A stretch of 64,000 nucleotides of DNA from Pseudomonadota bacterium (GTDB lineage: Bacteria; Pseudomonadota; Alphaproteobacteria; Sphingomonadales; Sphingomonadaceae). The notes under the pieces were generated by a model. That model did no database searches. It was not told the DNA's origin and saw nothing but the letters and a program-made list of their open reading frames with translations. Position numbers and translations under genes: made by a program. Positions 16,848 through 25,931 of this stretch are shown here, piece after piece. How positions within the stretch are numbered: the first letter of the stretch is position 1; the number at the start of each line of letters is the position of its first letter. The stretch lies in contig JAJZTH010000006.1 of NCBI GenBank assembly GCA_021849075.1, positions 53,122 through 117,121 on the forward strand, given 5' to 3'.

Positions 16848-17449
16848 GCCGCGTCCGCCTGAGCCTGATAGCCAGAAAGGGCCAGCGTGACCGGCGCGGA
16901 AATCGGCAAGGGCTGGTGCGACGCCGCCACTACGATCCCGCCCTGCGCCAGATGATCCGCCACCGCCCGGCCCAGTAACTCCAGCGACGCTATGTCCAGC
17001 CCGTTGCCCGGCTCGTCCAGCAGCCAGATCGCTGCCCCGCTGGCGATCACCCGCGCCAGCATCGCCCGCTTGCGCTGGCCTGTTGACAGCATGCGCACCG
17101 GAACATCGGCCAATGGGGTCAGCGCCATCGCCGCCAGCGCGGCGTTGACCGCCTGCTCATCCGCCCGGTCCAGCTTCGCCCAGAAATCCAGCGCCTTGGC
17201 CAGCGGCAGGTCCATGTCCAGCGCCAGTCGCTCGTCGGTCATGGCGATGCCGCCGCTCCTCTCGATCGTCCCGGCAAAGGCGGGCAACAGCCCGGCGATC
17301 ACCCGCAACAGGCTGGATTTGCCCACGCCATTGGGACCGGTCAGCAACGCGCCGTCGCCTGGTCCCAGCGTCAGGTCGACGCCGCGGAACAGCATCCGTC
17401 CGCCGCGCAGGCAGGCGACGTCCTTCAGGCGCAATGCGGCGCCGGTCAT
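16844..17449 (-). CDS. ccmA: Heme exporter ATP-binding protein A
   Basis: 201 residues, the ABC ATPase of the cytochrome c maturation complex. Walker A is LTGPNGVGKSSLLRVIAGLLP (residues about 36-56), the signature is MLSTGQRKRAMLARVIASG near 119, and Walker B is IWLLDEPGNGLD. It is shorter than many ABC subunits, as expected for CcmA. It overlaps ccmB by 4 nt downstream and the zincin gene by 4 nt upstream, so these three genes are probably one transcript. Confidence 0.93.
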   Translation of the reverse strand: MTGAALRLKDVACLRGGRMLFRGVDLTLGPGDGALLTGPNGVGKSSLLRVIAGLLPAFAGTIERSGGIAMTDERLALDMDLPLAKALDFWAKLDRADEQAVNAALAAMALTPLADVPVRMLSTGQRKRAMLARVIASGAAIWLLDEPGNGLDIASLELLGRAVADHLAQGGIVVAASHQPLPISAPVTLALSGYQAQADAA

Positions 17450-17853
17450 AATGTGACCATATCCTCCAGGACATGCATGTCGATGTCGGACAGGCCGAAA
17501 TGATGGCCGATCTCATGCACCACGACATGGGTGATGAGGGCATCAAGCGGCACGCCCGTTTCCACCCATTCGTCCAGCAACGGCCGGCGGAACAGATGCA
17601 CCGTTGGCGGCATGTCCCCGGTCTGCGCCTCCTGCCCGACGGACCGGCCGTTATAGAGGCCCGTCAGTTCGAACGGGTCGCTCAACTCCATGTCCTTGAG
17701 GATATCGGCCGAAGCGAATTCCTCCACGAACAGCACCACATCATGCAGATGCTCGGTGAAGGGCGCGGGCAGGCGATTGAGCGCGGCAAGCGCCAACGCC
17801 TCTATTTCCTGCGGCGTGGGAGCGAAGCGGGGTGGTTGACCGTTGGACGACAT
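17446..17853 (-). CDS. Metallopeptidase family protein (zincin-like)
   Basis: 135 residues. [14 protein letters not shown] near residues 113-126 is an HExxHxxGxxD zinc motif of the small bacterial zincin family (Zincin_1). The first half includes [28 protein letters not shown] and [10 protein letters not shown], all typical. No signal peptide is visible, so it should be cytoplasmic; substrates of this family are unknown. The start is either 17853 or 17862. It overlaps ccmA by 4 nt and is divergent from the pterin dehydratase gene 39 nt away. Confidence 0.82.
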   Translation of the reverse strand: MSSNGQPPRFAPTPQEIEALALAALNRLPAPFTEHLHDVVLFVEEFASADILKDMELSDPFELTGLYNGRSVGQEAQTGDMPPTVHLFRRPLLDEWVETGVPLDALITHVVVHEIGHHFGLSDIDMHVLEDMVTL

Positions 17854-17892
17854 AATCCTCATATAGCGAAAGAGGATCACCGGGAAAGCGAC

Positions 17893-18183
17893 ATGATTGC
17901 CAGATTGACGGAAGAAGAACGCGCGCTGGCGCTGGCGGACCTGCCGCACTGGACGCCGGTGGAGGAACCGGAGGGCATCGCCCGCCGCTTCACCTTCACC
18001 GATTTCAACGCCGCCTTCGGCTTCATGACTCGGGTGGCGATCATGGCGGAAAAGGCGGACCATCATCCCGAATGGTCCAATGTCTATAATCGAGTGGACA
18101 TTACCCTCACCACCCATGATGCCGGTGGCCTGTCGCAGCGCGACATTGATCTGGCGAAGGCGATCGACGCGCTGGGCGCCTGA
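17893..18183 (+). CDS. phhB: Pterin-4-alpha-carbinolamine dehydratase
   Basis: 96 residues. It dehydrates 4a-hydroxytetrahydropterin, the product of aromatic amino acid hydroxylases, regenerating the pterin cofactor. The catalytic motif [19 protein letters not shown] (residues about 57-75) and the C-terminal [19 protein letters not shown] are diagnostic. No phenylalanine hydroxylase gene is adjacent, so the electron partner is outside the window. Confidence 0.92.
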   Translation: MIARLTEEERALALADLPHWTPVEEPEGIARRFTFTDFNAAFGFMTRVAIMAEKADHHPEWSNVYNRVDITLTTHDAGGLSQRDIDLAKAIDALGA

Positions 18184-18186
18184 CCT

Positions 18187-18693
18187 TCAATAGGTCGCGG
18201 CGCTTTCGATCCGGTCGTCATAGGTTTTGAGCGCGGCAATCACCGACGGATCATTGGCGTAGCGCCGCCGCAGCATGGCCAGCCGGGCGTCGGTGCCGGT
18301 GCACAGTTCCGCAACGCTTTCGGCAATATAGGCGCGCCGTTCCGCGTCATAAGGCAACTCGCCCCGGAAATGGTCGCACCCGTCGCGATCCACCATGAAG
18401 CTGGTGACTTCCTGCGGGAAAGGTTCTGCATTCAACCCATCATCCGACGGCGGCAGGTCCAGCGGGTTGCGCGGCGCCGGCTGGGCGCGCACCGTCACGG
18501 TGGGGGATGGCTTTACGGGCTGTGGAACCGGGGCGGGCTGCACCGGCGACGGCTCGACCGGGGCGGCGGCGAGTATGGGCGTGGCAGGGGCGATGCCATT
18601 GTCGGCCTGGGCGCTGTCATCGGACGACGAACGACAGCCGGCCGTCAGAGCCAGCATCAGCATCACCGGAACCAGCACCACACGCCCGCTCAC
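18187..18693 (-). CDS. Proline-rich lipoprotein of unknown function
   Basis: 168 residues. The N-terminus MSGRVVLVPVMLMLALTAGC is a lipoprotein signal with Cys20 as lipidation site. Residues 35-80 are Pro/Ala/Val-rich, a likely disordered periplasmic linker. The C-terminal domain (EVTSFMVDRDGCDHFRGELPYDAERRAYIAESVAELC) has two cysteines and is not recognised. Its start overlaps the end of the patatin gene by 4 nt, so the pair is probably co-translated. Confidence 0.7.
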   Translation of the reverse strand: MSGRVVLVPVMLMLALTAGCRSSSDDSAQADNGIAPATPILAAAPVEPSPVQPAPVPQPVKPSPTVTVRAQPAPRNPLDLPPSDDGLNAEPFPQEVTSFMVDRDGCDHFRGELPYDAERRAYIAESVAELCTGTDARLAMLRRRYANDPSVIAALKTYDDRIESAATY

Positions 18694-21023
18694 CCGATTT
18701 CCTCCCGCAAGCTGGCGATGAGATCGGCTACATGGGGCAGCCGCGACTCTTCCTCATTCAGGATCGCCAGAAACGCTGCCCGCCTATAGGCGGCCAGACT
18801 GTCTTGCGAAAGACGGCTTGCCACGGGCACACCCATATTCACGATGTCCAGAAGGCGCTCGACGCCGTGCAGCCGACCCCACAAATAATCGTTCTCGCGA
18901 TAGACCCTGCTAAAAAATGCCCCGAAATTGTTGAATTCTATGCCTTTGAGTGTGGCAGCCGCGCCGCCGCTGCGGATGGCGGTGCAATCTTCGGGGGAAA
19001 TCCGGTCGACCTTCACCGGATCATATTCATCCAGACTGTCACTTTGAAGCAACGGTAATGTGGCGATATCGGTGAAGGGAAAGCCCAGATAGGCCAGTAG
19101 CATCGTCCGTCGCCCGGCCTTGGGCAGGCCGGCAAAGGCATCCGCCAGCAATTGGTCGGCTGCTTCGTCCCGCGTCTTCAGGTCGCGGGCCAGGGCGACC
19201 GCCGCCAGCGCGGCCCCTGCATCGGTCGGCACCGTCTTGGCTGCGGCTATCACCTCTGGCCCATGGAAGTCGGCTTCCTCGCATTCGGCATAGAGCGCCA
19301 GCGCTTCATAAATGGCGTCGTGCATGGCCTGCACCGCTGGATCGTCGGCTTGGCTCTCCATCTCCAGCGTATCGGCCAGCCGCCGCGCCAGATAGCGCAG
19401 CCGCCGCACCCGAAACGCCAGATCATGCGCGCGAAAGAAGGCGACCGGAGCGGCGGCCGATCCGCTGTCGTCGCTCAACTGGTCCGCGCCATCTTTGCGG
19501 ATCTCCGCCCAGATCGCCTGCCGATAGGCTTCGCGCATCATCGCGCTGTCCTCGCCCGACAGGCGGAACAGCAGGGCGCTAAGGGATTCGACGATGCCCG
19601 ACAGCTTCATATGGCCATAGGCAGGATAGGCGAAGCCGGCCGCGCTCGCCGCCCGCTGATGCGCCTTGGCGCGCCAGGCGGACAGGCGCGCCGGGGTGGG
19701 CTTGTCCAGGAACAACATGCGCCCGACCGCACCTTCCACTTCCGCCTCGATCCCCGGTCGCAGCGCATCCCATATCCGCCGCATCCGCCGGATGCGCGCC
19801 GAATGGCGGTCGATCGCCTCCAGATTGTCGCGAATCGGCTGTTCGCGCGGGATATCGCTCAGTGCGCCAAAGATGGTGCGGAAGAAACCGGGCAGGGGCG
19901 CGTCCTCGCCGGTCGGCGCGTCGACCTGCTCGCCCTCGCGATTGAGCCGGATGGAGCGATGCCCCGGCTTGGGGTCGATATAGACGAAACGCCGGTCCAC
20001 TTCCCGCCGCGACGGCCGGTTGCGCAAAGCGCCGATTGCCTGGGCAAAGGGCGCATTGGCCAGCACGGACCCGTCGATCAGCACCGCATCCTCCGCCGTT
20101 CCGCGCGCGGCATGGCGGGGCAGGGCGCGCGCCAGAAAGGCGTTGCGCGTCGGCCATCCGCGATGGCGACGCTTGAGCACCCGATCCAGCTCTCGCACGG
20201 TGAAGGGCGGGAAGGCGCCGGGGAAACTCGCCGTCGCCCGCGCCGCAAATGTCAGTTCGACCGCATCGGCAAAGTCCCGCACTCCCCGCCCGCGCGCCCG
20301 AAATCCGATCGACAGCCGGTGCTCCGTTTCGATCACCTGCACCGGGCTGTTGAGATTAAGGCTCTGGGGGTGCCCCTCAAAATCGGTGACGGTCACGAAC
20401 AGGTCGAGCGGATGGCCTTCGGGCAGCAGCGGCGGACCCTTTTCCGCAGCCGCCATCGCATCGAACGCATCGAGCAGCATGGTTGAGAATATCTCGCCGC
20501 CAAAAGGCGGTTCGAACCAGCGGGACCGGATGAAGCGCGACAATTTCATCCGCACCTCTTCCCGCGTGTCCGGCGCGACGGTGCGCTCCACCGCATCGCC
20601 CGGCCGCCGGGCCGCCATCCACACTAGCGGCGTCGCCCAGAATTTGGTCATCGCGCGCGCCGGCCGCGCATCGGGATCGAGCAGCCGGTCGACATCGGCA
20701 TTGTCCAGCCACATGTCGGTCAGCGGCTCCAGTGACTGGCCGGTTTCGATCGCCTGCGCCAGAAAGATGCCGTTGATCCCACCTGCGCTCGCCCCGGCGA
20801 TGATGTCCGGCATCACGCGCAGGCGGATGCCGCTTTGCGCCTCGATCGCTTCCAGCATCCGCCGATATACGGCCTCGCTGCTTTCGCTCGGCGGGGCATG
20901 ATCATGATAGGCACGGCTTGCCCGCGCCAGCCGCCATATCTCCTTGGTGATGCCGTGCATGTAGACGGCCAGACTGATCCCGCCATAGCAGACCAGCGCA
21001 AGGCGTAATTCCCGCTCCTTCAT
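18690..21023 (-). CDS. Patatin-like phospholipase family protein (DUF3376 type)
   Basis: 777 residues. The N-terminal third is a patatin domain: LVCYGGISLAVYMHGITKEIW near residue 10, the nucleophile elbow IIAGASAGGING with Ser79, and the catalytic Asp in VLIDGSVLANAPFAQAI. The long C-terminal region (helical, about 400 residues) fits the DUF3376 patatin-related proteins found in actinobacteria and proteobacteria. Predicted to be a lipid acyl hydrolase; no signal peptide is evident. It is followed by a lipoprotein gene with a 4-nt overlap. Confidence 0.85.
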   Translation of the reverse strand: MKERELRLALVCYGGISLAVYMHGITKEIWRLARASRAYHDHAPPSESSEAVYRRMLEAIEAQSGIRLRVMPDIIAGASAGGINGIFLAQAIETGQSLEPLTDMWLDNADVDRLLDPDARPARAMTKFWATPLVWMAARRPGDAVERTVAPDTREEVRMKLSRFIRSRWFEPPFGGEIFSTMLLDAFDAMAAAEKGPPLLPEGHPLDLFVTVTDFEGHPQSLNLNSPVQVIETEHRLSIGFRARGRGVRDFADAVELTFAARATASFPGAFPPFTVRELDRVLKRRHRGWPTRNAFLARALPRHAARGTAEDAVLIDGSVLANAPFAQAIGALRNRPSRREVDRRFVYIDPKPGHRSIRLNREGEQVDAPTGEDAPLPGFFRTIFGALSDIPREQPIRDNLEAIDRHSARIRRMRRIWDALRPGIEAEVEGAVGRMLFLDKPTPARLSAWRAKAHQRAASAAGFAYPAYGHMKLSGIVESLSALLFRLSGEDSAMMREAYRQAIWAEIRKDGADQLSDDSGSAAAPVAFFRAHDLAFRVRRLRYLARRLADTLEMESQADDPAVQAMHDAIYEALALYAECEEADFHGPEVIAAAKTVPTDAGAALAAVALARDLKTRDEAADQLLADAFAGLPKAGRRTMLLAYLGFPFTDIATLPLLQSDSLDEYDPVKVDRISPEDCTAIRSGGAAATLKGIEFNNFGAFFSRVYRENDYLWGRLHGVERLLDIVNMGVPVASRLSQDSLAAYRRAAFLAILNEEESRLPHVADLIASLREEIG

Positions 21024-21083
21024 AGGCCAAGCCTCGCAGAGGGTGGGACAATTGTCGAGGCGATTAACCTGGGGATTTGTCCA

Positions 21084-21782
21084 TCACCCAAGCGCAAAAT
21101 CCGCCCAGATCGGCAGATGATCGGATGCCTTGCGGGCCGCCGCGCTTTCATGCACGCCGCAATCCTTCAGCGCCAGTTTGCCGCAATGCATGATCCGGTC
21201 CAGCCGCGCCACCGGCCGCCGCGCATGGAAACTACGCCCGCAAGGCGCAAAGCTGTAATGGCGTGCGAAATCGGCCAGACAGCCGCGCCCGGCGCTCCAT
21301 TCGTTAAGGTCGCCCATCAGCACCGTCGGCATCTCCGCGCCCTGCGCCGCCGCGTGGATCACCGCCGCCGCCTGCCGCCGCCGCCACAGGCCCGAAAGGT
21401 CCAGATGCATGCCGAACACCCGCAGCGTCACGCCGTTCATCGCGACCTCCGCCATGGTCGCCCCGCGCGGCTCCAGATAGGGCAAATGCAGCACGTCATG
21501 GCGGGCGACCTCAGCCTCCTTGCGCACCAGCAGGGCGTTGCCGTGCCAGCCCATGCTGTCCACCTGCACATTGAGCGGCACCGGCCGATATCCGCTCTGA
21601 TTGTCCATCAGCAGTGGCGGGATGGCGGCGGACCGAACGCCAAAGCGTCGGTCGGCCTCTTGCAGCGCGACGATGTCCGCATCCACTTCGTTCAGCACCT
21701 CCAGCACCCGTTCGGGCATCCGCCGCCGATCGGTGCCGATGGCTTTGCGGATATTGTAACTCGCGACGCGGATCGTTTTCAT
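21084..21782 (-). CDS. Endonuclease/exonuclease/phosphatase family protein
   Basis: 232 residues with the EEP fold. The motifs are in order: VASYNIRKAIG near residue 6, IVALQEADRRFG (catalytic Glu) near 40, VLMGDLNEWSAGRG (Asp, Asn) near 154, and SDHLPIWADFAL at the C-terminus. This family includes DNases and phosphodiesterases acting on lipids or nucleotides; the specificity here is unknown. It is divergent from radA, with 88 nt between the two starts. Confidence 0.87.
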   Translation of the reverse strand: MKTIRVASYNIRKAIGTDRRRMPERVLEVLNEVDADIVALQEADRRFGVRSAAIPPLLMDNQSGYRPVPLNVQVDSMGWHGNALLVRKEAEVARHDVLHLPYLEPRGATMAEVAMNGVTLRVFGMHLDLSGLWRRRQAAAVIHAAAQGAEMPTVLMGDLNEWSAGRGCLADFARHYSFAPCGRSFHARRPVARLDRIMHCGKLALKDCGVHESAAARKASDHLPIWADFALG

Positions 21783-21870
21783 GCCGTATCAATGCGCCAG
21801 CGCCCGGGATGTTTCCAGTGCGCGCATCCATGTTCTTGCAATGTTCGCGCCTGCCCGGCATATCCGTGCC

Positions 21871-23238
21871 ATGGCCAAGGCAAAACGCAAATTCGTCTGT
21901 CAGCAATGCGGCACCGTCACCAGCCGGTGGCAGGGCCAGTGCGAGGATTGCGGTGAATGGAACAGCATCGTTGAGGAAGCGGCGGAAACCGTCTTTTCCC
22001 AGCGCCATGACCTGCAAAATGGCGGACGCGCCATCACGCTGGTCGGTCTGGACAGCGACGTCGAACTGCCACCGCGCACCAGCACCGGCATCGCCGAGTT
22101 CGACCGCGCGCTGGGCGGCGGCATCGTCCATGGTTCCGCGACGCTGATTGGCGGTGATCCAGGTATCGGCAAGTCGACCTTGCTGCTTCAGGCGGCGGCG
22201 CGCATCGCCACGCGCGGCCTGTCAGTCGCCTATATTAGCGGGGAAGAAGCCGCCGATCAGGTCCGCCTGCGCGCCCAGCGCCTCGGCCTCGGCACTGCTC
22301 CTGTGCAACTGGCCAGCGCGACCTCGGTCCGCGATATATTGACGACTTTGGGGGAGGGGCCACCGCCCGCGCTGCTCATCATCGATTCGATCCAGACGAT
22401 GCACAGCGATCTGATTGAGGGCGCGCCCGGCACCGTAAGTCAGGTGCGCGCTGCATCCCAGGAACTGATCAAATTCGCCAAGCAGCGCGGCACGGCGTTG
22501 ATCCTGGTCGGCCATGTGACCAAGGACGGCAGCATCGCCGGTCCCCGCGTGCTGGAACATATGGTCGACACGGTGCTGGCCTTTGAAGGCGAACGCAGCC
22601 ATCAATATCGCATCCTGCGCGCGGTGAAGAACCGGTTTGGCGGCACCGACGAGATCGGCGTCTTCGCCATGGTCGCCGAAGGGCTGGAGGAGGTCGCCAA
22701 TCCCTCCGCCCTGTTCCTCACCAATCGCGACGAAACGGTGACGGGCGCGACCGTCTTTCCCGCGCTGGAGGGCACCCGGCCGGTGCTGGTCGAAATACAG
22801 GCGCTGGTCGTGCGCCTGTCCAGTGGGGCCACGCCCCGGCGCGCAGTCGTCGGCTGGGACAGCGGGCGGCTCGCCATGATCCTCGCCGTGCTGGAGGCGC
22901 GCTGCGGTCTCAGCTTTTCGACCTGTGAAGTTTATCTGAACGTCGCGGGCGGCTATCGCCTGTCCGATCCCGCCGCTGACCTGGCCGTCGCCGCCGCGCT
23001 CATTTCCGCCATGTCGGAACGGCCGGTGCCGGTCGACGTCGTGCTGTTCGGTGAAATCGCCCTGTCGAGTGAGATTCGTCCCGTCTCGCATTCGCCGCTC
23101 CGCCTGCGCGAAGCGGCGAAGCTGGGCTTCACCCGCGCCTATATTCCGGCGTCGGCCGCCGACGGGGTGAAGGGAATATCGGTCAGCGGTTTCCGCACGC
23201 TCGCACAGCTTGTTGACCAGATGCTGGGACGCGGATAG
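21871..23238 (+). CDS. radA: DNA repair protein RadA
   Basis: 455 residues. A RecA-like branch-migration helicase for recombination intermediates. N-terminal C4 zinc finger CQQCGTVTSRWQGQCEDCG (residues 10-27), Walker A GGDPGIGKST near 94, the RadA-specific KNRFGGTDEIGVF motif near 252, and a C-terminal Lon-protease-like domain. The start at 21871 (MAKAKRKFVC) is chosen because the family starts directly before the zinc finger; the open frame from 21781 is not supported. CvpA follows 11 nt downstream. Confidence 0.95.
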   Translation: MAKAKRKFVCQQCGTVTSRWQGQCEDCGEWNSIVEEAAETVFSQRHDLQNGGRAITLVGLDSDVELPPRTSTGIAEFDRALGGGIVHGSATLIGGDPGIGKSTLLLQAAARIATRGLSVAYISGEEAADQVRLRAQRLGLGTAPVQLASATSVRDILTTLGEGPPPALLIIDSIQTMHSDLIEGAPGTVSQVRAASQELIKFAKQRGTALILVGHVTKDGSIAGPRVLEHMVDTVLAFEGERSHQYRILRAVKNRFGGTDEIGVFAMVAEGLEEVANPSALFLTNRDETVTGATVFPALEGTRPVLVEIQALVVRLSSGATPRRAVVGWDSGRLAMILAVLEARCGLSFSTCEVYLNVAGGYRLSDPAADLAVAAALISAMSERPVPVDVVLFGEIALSSEIRPVSHSPLRLREAAKLGFTRAYIPASAADGVKGISVSGFRTLAQLVDQMLGRG

Positions 23239-23249
23239 CCACGGCGGCA

Positions 23250-23768
23250 ATGAACGCCATCGACATTCTCGTCCTGCTCGCCATTGGCGGTTGCGCCGTG
23301 CTGGGCCTCCTGCGCGGTTTCGTGCTGGAAACGCTTTCGCTCATCGCCTGGGTGCTGGCGATCTTCGCCATCCGTCTGTTCCACGCCCCGGCGGCCGAAT
23401 TGTTGAGCGCCTTTGTTGACAACAGCAGCGGCGCGGCGATGCTGGCGCTGATCCTCGTCTTTGGCGTCACCTTCGGCGTCGGCAAGCTGATCGCCCACGC
23501 CATTGGCCGCCGCACCCGCCAGTCGATTCTCGGCCCCGTCGATCGGGTATTGGGGGCGGGCTTCGGCGCGGTGAAAGGGCTGATCGGCGCGACTCTCGTC
23601 TTTCTCGCCTTCAGCCTGATATATGACACTTTCTATGGCAGCGGCGCGCGTCGCCCCGACTGGCTGTCGGATGCGCGCACCTATCCACTGCTCAACGCCA
23701 GCGGTCAGGCGATCAGCGAATTTCTGGCGGAACAGCGCGCGAAGAAGCCGGCGGCTGAGGATCAGTAA
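23250..23768 (+). CDS. CvpA family membrane protein
   Basis: 172 residues with four hydrophobic segments in the first 110 residues. NAIDILVLLAIGGCAVLGLLRGFVLE at the N-terminus and GRRTRQSILGPVDRVLGAGFGAVKGL near residue 90 are typical of CvpA, a family needed for colicin V production and curli-related processes in E. coli. The gene follows radA closely; radA-cvpA(-purF) is a common order in alphaproteobacteria. The C-terminus is hydrophilic and Lys/Ala-rich. Confidence 0.88.
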   Translation: MNAIDILVLLAIGGCAVLGLLRGFVLETLSLIAWVLAIFAIRLFHAPAAELLSAFVDNSSGAAMLALILVFGVTFGVGKLIAHAIGRRTRQSILGPVDRVLGAGFGAVKGLIGATLVFLAFSLIYDTFYGSGARRPDWLSDARTYPLLNASGQAISEFLAEQRAKKPAAEDQ

Positions 23769-23780
23769 GGACGGAAGGGC

Positions 23781-24698
23781 TTACAGCCACCCCTTCTCCC
23801 GATAAGCGGCGACCGTCTCCCGCAATCCATCCTCGGTCTTCACCTGCGGCAGCCACAGTCTTTTTGGGGGCTGCATCCGTTTGGCGACGACCCAGTCGGG
23901 ATGGCAGAAATAATCGACCCGATCCGGCGTCAGTTTGGCCTTCTTGCCGCGCACCAGCCTGTCCGCCCGCGCTGCGACGTTCAGCAGCCATTCCGGCGTC
24001 GCCAGCGTCTTTACCTGACGGCCGACGGCGCGCCCGATGGCTGCGCCAAAATCCTTATGATCCCAGCCGCCCGGCGTGCCGTCATCCACCTCATAGGTGC
24101 GGGTCAGACTGTTTTCCCGCTCTTGCGTCAGCGCCAGCAGCAGCCGGGCGAGGTCGCTGACATGGATGGCCGACAGCCGTCCGCCCGGCGGCAACATCAT
24201 GATGCCGCGCTTGGCCATGCGGAACAGTTCCAGCATTTCCTTGTCGCCCGGACCATAGATCGCCGGCGGCCGGACGATGGTCCAGTCCAGGCCGCTCGCC
24301 TTCACATGCTTCTCGGCCAGTTCCTTGGACCAGCCATAGTCGGACAGGCCCGGCTCCCGCGCCGCCAGCGACGATACATGCACCAGCCGCTTGATGCCCC
24401 GACGCCGCATCGCATCGATCACCGCCACGGTGCCGCGCGCATTGCCCGCTTCAAAGCTTTCGCGGTCGGGCGCATTCACCACGCCGGCAATATGCACCAC
24501 GGCATCGGCGTCGCGCACCAGCGTATCGAGCGCGGCCGCATCCTCCAACGATCCCGGCACCCATTTCAGCTTCGCGCGCGGCGGCTGGGCGCGGCGGGTC
24601 AGTGCGTTGATCCGCAGCCCTTCGGCTAGTGCCTGTTCCAGCACTTCGGCGCCGACAAATCCCGTCGCGCCGGTCATGGCAATGCGCATCGGCTGCAT
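23781..24698 (-). CDS. NAD(P)-dependent epimerase/dehydratase family protein (extended SDR)
   Basis: 305 residues. Rossmann nucleotide-binding motif IAMTGATGFVGAEVLEQAL near the N-terminus (TGxxGxxG), VVHIAGVVNAP near 75, and a YGWSKELAEKHV segment carrying the YxxxK catalytic pair. It resembles atypical extended SDRs such as the NDUFA9-like or sterol dehydrogenase groups; the substrate is unknown. The start at 24698 follows the proB stop by 4 nt, so it is probably co-transcribed; MRIAMTG at 24689 is an alternative. Confidence 0.82.
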   Translation of the reverse strand: MQPMRIAMTGATGFVGAEVLEQALAEGLRINALTRRAQPPRAKLKWVPGSLEDAAALDTLVRDADAVVHIAGVVNAPDRESFEAGNARGTVAVIDAMRRRGIKRLVHVSSLAAREPGLSDYGWSKELAEKHVKASGLDWTIVRPPAIYGPGDKEMLELFRMAKRGIMMLPPGGRLSAIHVSDLARLLLALTQERENSLTRTYEVDDGTPGGWDHKDFGAAIGRAVGRQVKTLATPEWLLNVAARADRLVRGKKAKLTPDRVDYFCHPDWVVAKRMQPPKRLWLPQVKTEDGLRETVAAYREKGWL

Positions 24699-24702
24699 CG
24701 CG

Positions 24703-25836
24703 TCAGACCATCGCCATATGGTCGCGGTGGACCAGTACAGATCTGGGCATTTCACCCAGCAGAGCGGCGATCTCTTCGCTGCGACGCCCTGCGATTTTTG
24801 CCGCCGCGGTGCTGTCATATTCGATCAGCCCGCGGGCGATCACGCGCCCATCCTGCGCCACGATGTCCACCACATCGCCGCGATCGAACACGCCCTCGAC
24901 GCTGGCGACGCCGGCGGGCAGCAGGCTGTTGCCCTTGCCCAGCGCCTTTTCCGCGCCAGCATCCACGATCAGACGTCCGCGTGTCGTCAGGCGGCCGGCG
25001 AGCCAGCCTTTGCGCGCGCCCTTGCCCTGTGCGGCGAGGAAGATCGATCCTTTGCCGCCATTGGCCCAATGCGCCAACGGCGAATCCACCTTGCCAGACA
25101 GGATGGCCAGATGTGCGCCTGCGCCAGTGGCGATGCGCGCCGCCTGAATCTTCGACACCATGCCGCCCGACCCCATGCCTGACGCCGAACCACCATCAGC
25201 CATTGCCGCGATCCGGGCGTCGATCGTCTCTATCGTTTCAATCAGCATGGCGTTGGCATCGACGTGCGGGTTGGCGGTGTAAAGCCCGTCGACATCGGAA
25301 AGCAGCGCAACCGCGTCAGCCCGTGCCGCCTGTCCGATACGCGCCGCCAGCCGATCATTGTCGCCAAAGCGAATCTCGGTCGTGGCGACGCTGTCATTTT
25401 CGTTGATGACCGGCACGACATCCAGCGCCACCAGTCGCTCCAGCGTGGCGGACGCATTCAGGTAACGTCGCCGATTTTCCAGATCGTCCAGCGTCACCAG
25501 CATTTGCGCGGCGGTTATGTCTTTCTCTGCGAGCAAACTGGCCCAGCATTGCGATAACGCAATTTGCCCGGTCGCCGCCGCCGCCTGCGCATCTTCCAGC
25601 GATCCGCGCCCGCCCTTGGGCAGTTTCAGCCGCCGCGCACCCAGCGCGATCGCGCCCGATGACACGATGATGACCTGTTGCCCCGCCGCTTTGCGCTCCG
25701 CCACATCGGCGACCAGCGTGCGCAGCCAGTCGACGCGCACTTCACCCCCCGGATCAACCAACAAGGCGGAGCCGATCTTGATGACAAGTCGGCGGACAAG
25801 GGCAGGGGGGAAACCGGATAGGGCGTTTGTGGCCAC
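24703..25836 (-). CDS. proB: Glutamate 5-kinase
   Basis: 377 residues. It phosphorylates glutamate in the first step of proline synthesis. The amino acid kinase domain starts with RLVIKIGSALLVD; IIVSSGAIALGARRL, VPVINENDSVATTEIRFGDND and the SGMGSGGMVSKIQAA loop are classic. A PUA domain occupies the last 80 residues. I propose the GTG at 25836; the frame upstream of it runs into a dispersed repeat. No good ribosome-binding site is visible. proA is not adjacent; obgE is upstream, the usual alphaproteobacterial order. Confidence 0.92.
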   Translation of the reverse strand: MATNALSGFPPALVRRLVIKIGSALLVDPGGEVRVDWLRTLVADVAERKAAGQQVIIVSSGAIALGARRLKLPKGGRGSLEDAQAAAATGQIALSQCWASLLAEKDITAAQMLVTLDDLENRRRYLNASATLERLVALDVVPVINENDSVATTEIRFGDNDRLAARIGQAARADAVALLSDVDGLYTANPHVDANAMLIETIETIDARIAAMADGGSASGMGSGGMVSKIQAARIATGAGAHLAILSGKVDSPLAHWANGGKGSIFLAAQGKGARKGWLAGRLTTRGRLIVDAGAEKALGKGNSLLPAGVASVEGVFDRGDVVDIVAQDGRVIARGLIEYDSTAAAKIAGRRSEEIAALLGEMPRSVLVHRDHMAMV

Positions 25837-25849
25837 TTTGAAACAACAT

Positions 25850-25912
25850 CCGTTCGGTTCGAGCTTGTCGAGAACCCTCACGCCGGGTTCTCGACAAGCT
25901 CGAACCGAACGG
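25850..25912. repeat. Dispersed inverted repeat, GAGCYTGTCGA family, copy 3 (perfect)
   Basis: Two 28-nt arms (25850-25877 and 25885-25912) are perfect inverted complements with a 7-nt loop; each contains TTCGAGCTTGTCGAGAACC or its complement. It fills the gap between the obgE stop and the proB start on the same strand. The perfect stem implies recent insertion or selection for pairing. Confidence 0.9.
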
Positions 25913-25931
25913 GGCTAAGACTATTGATTCG

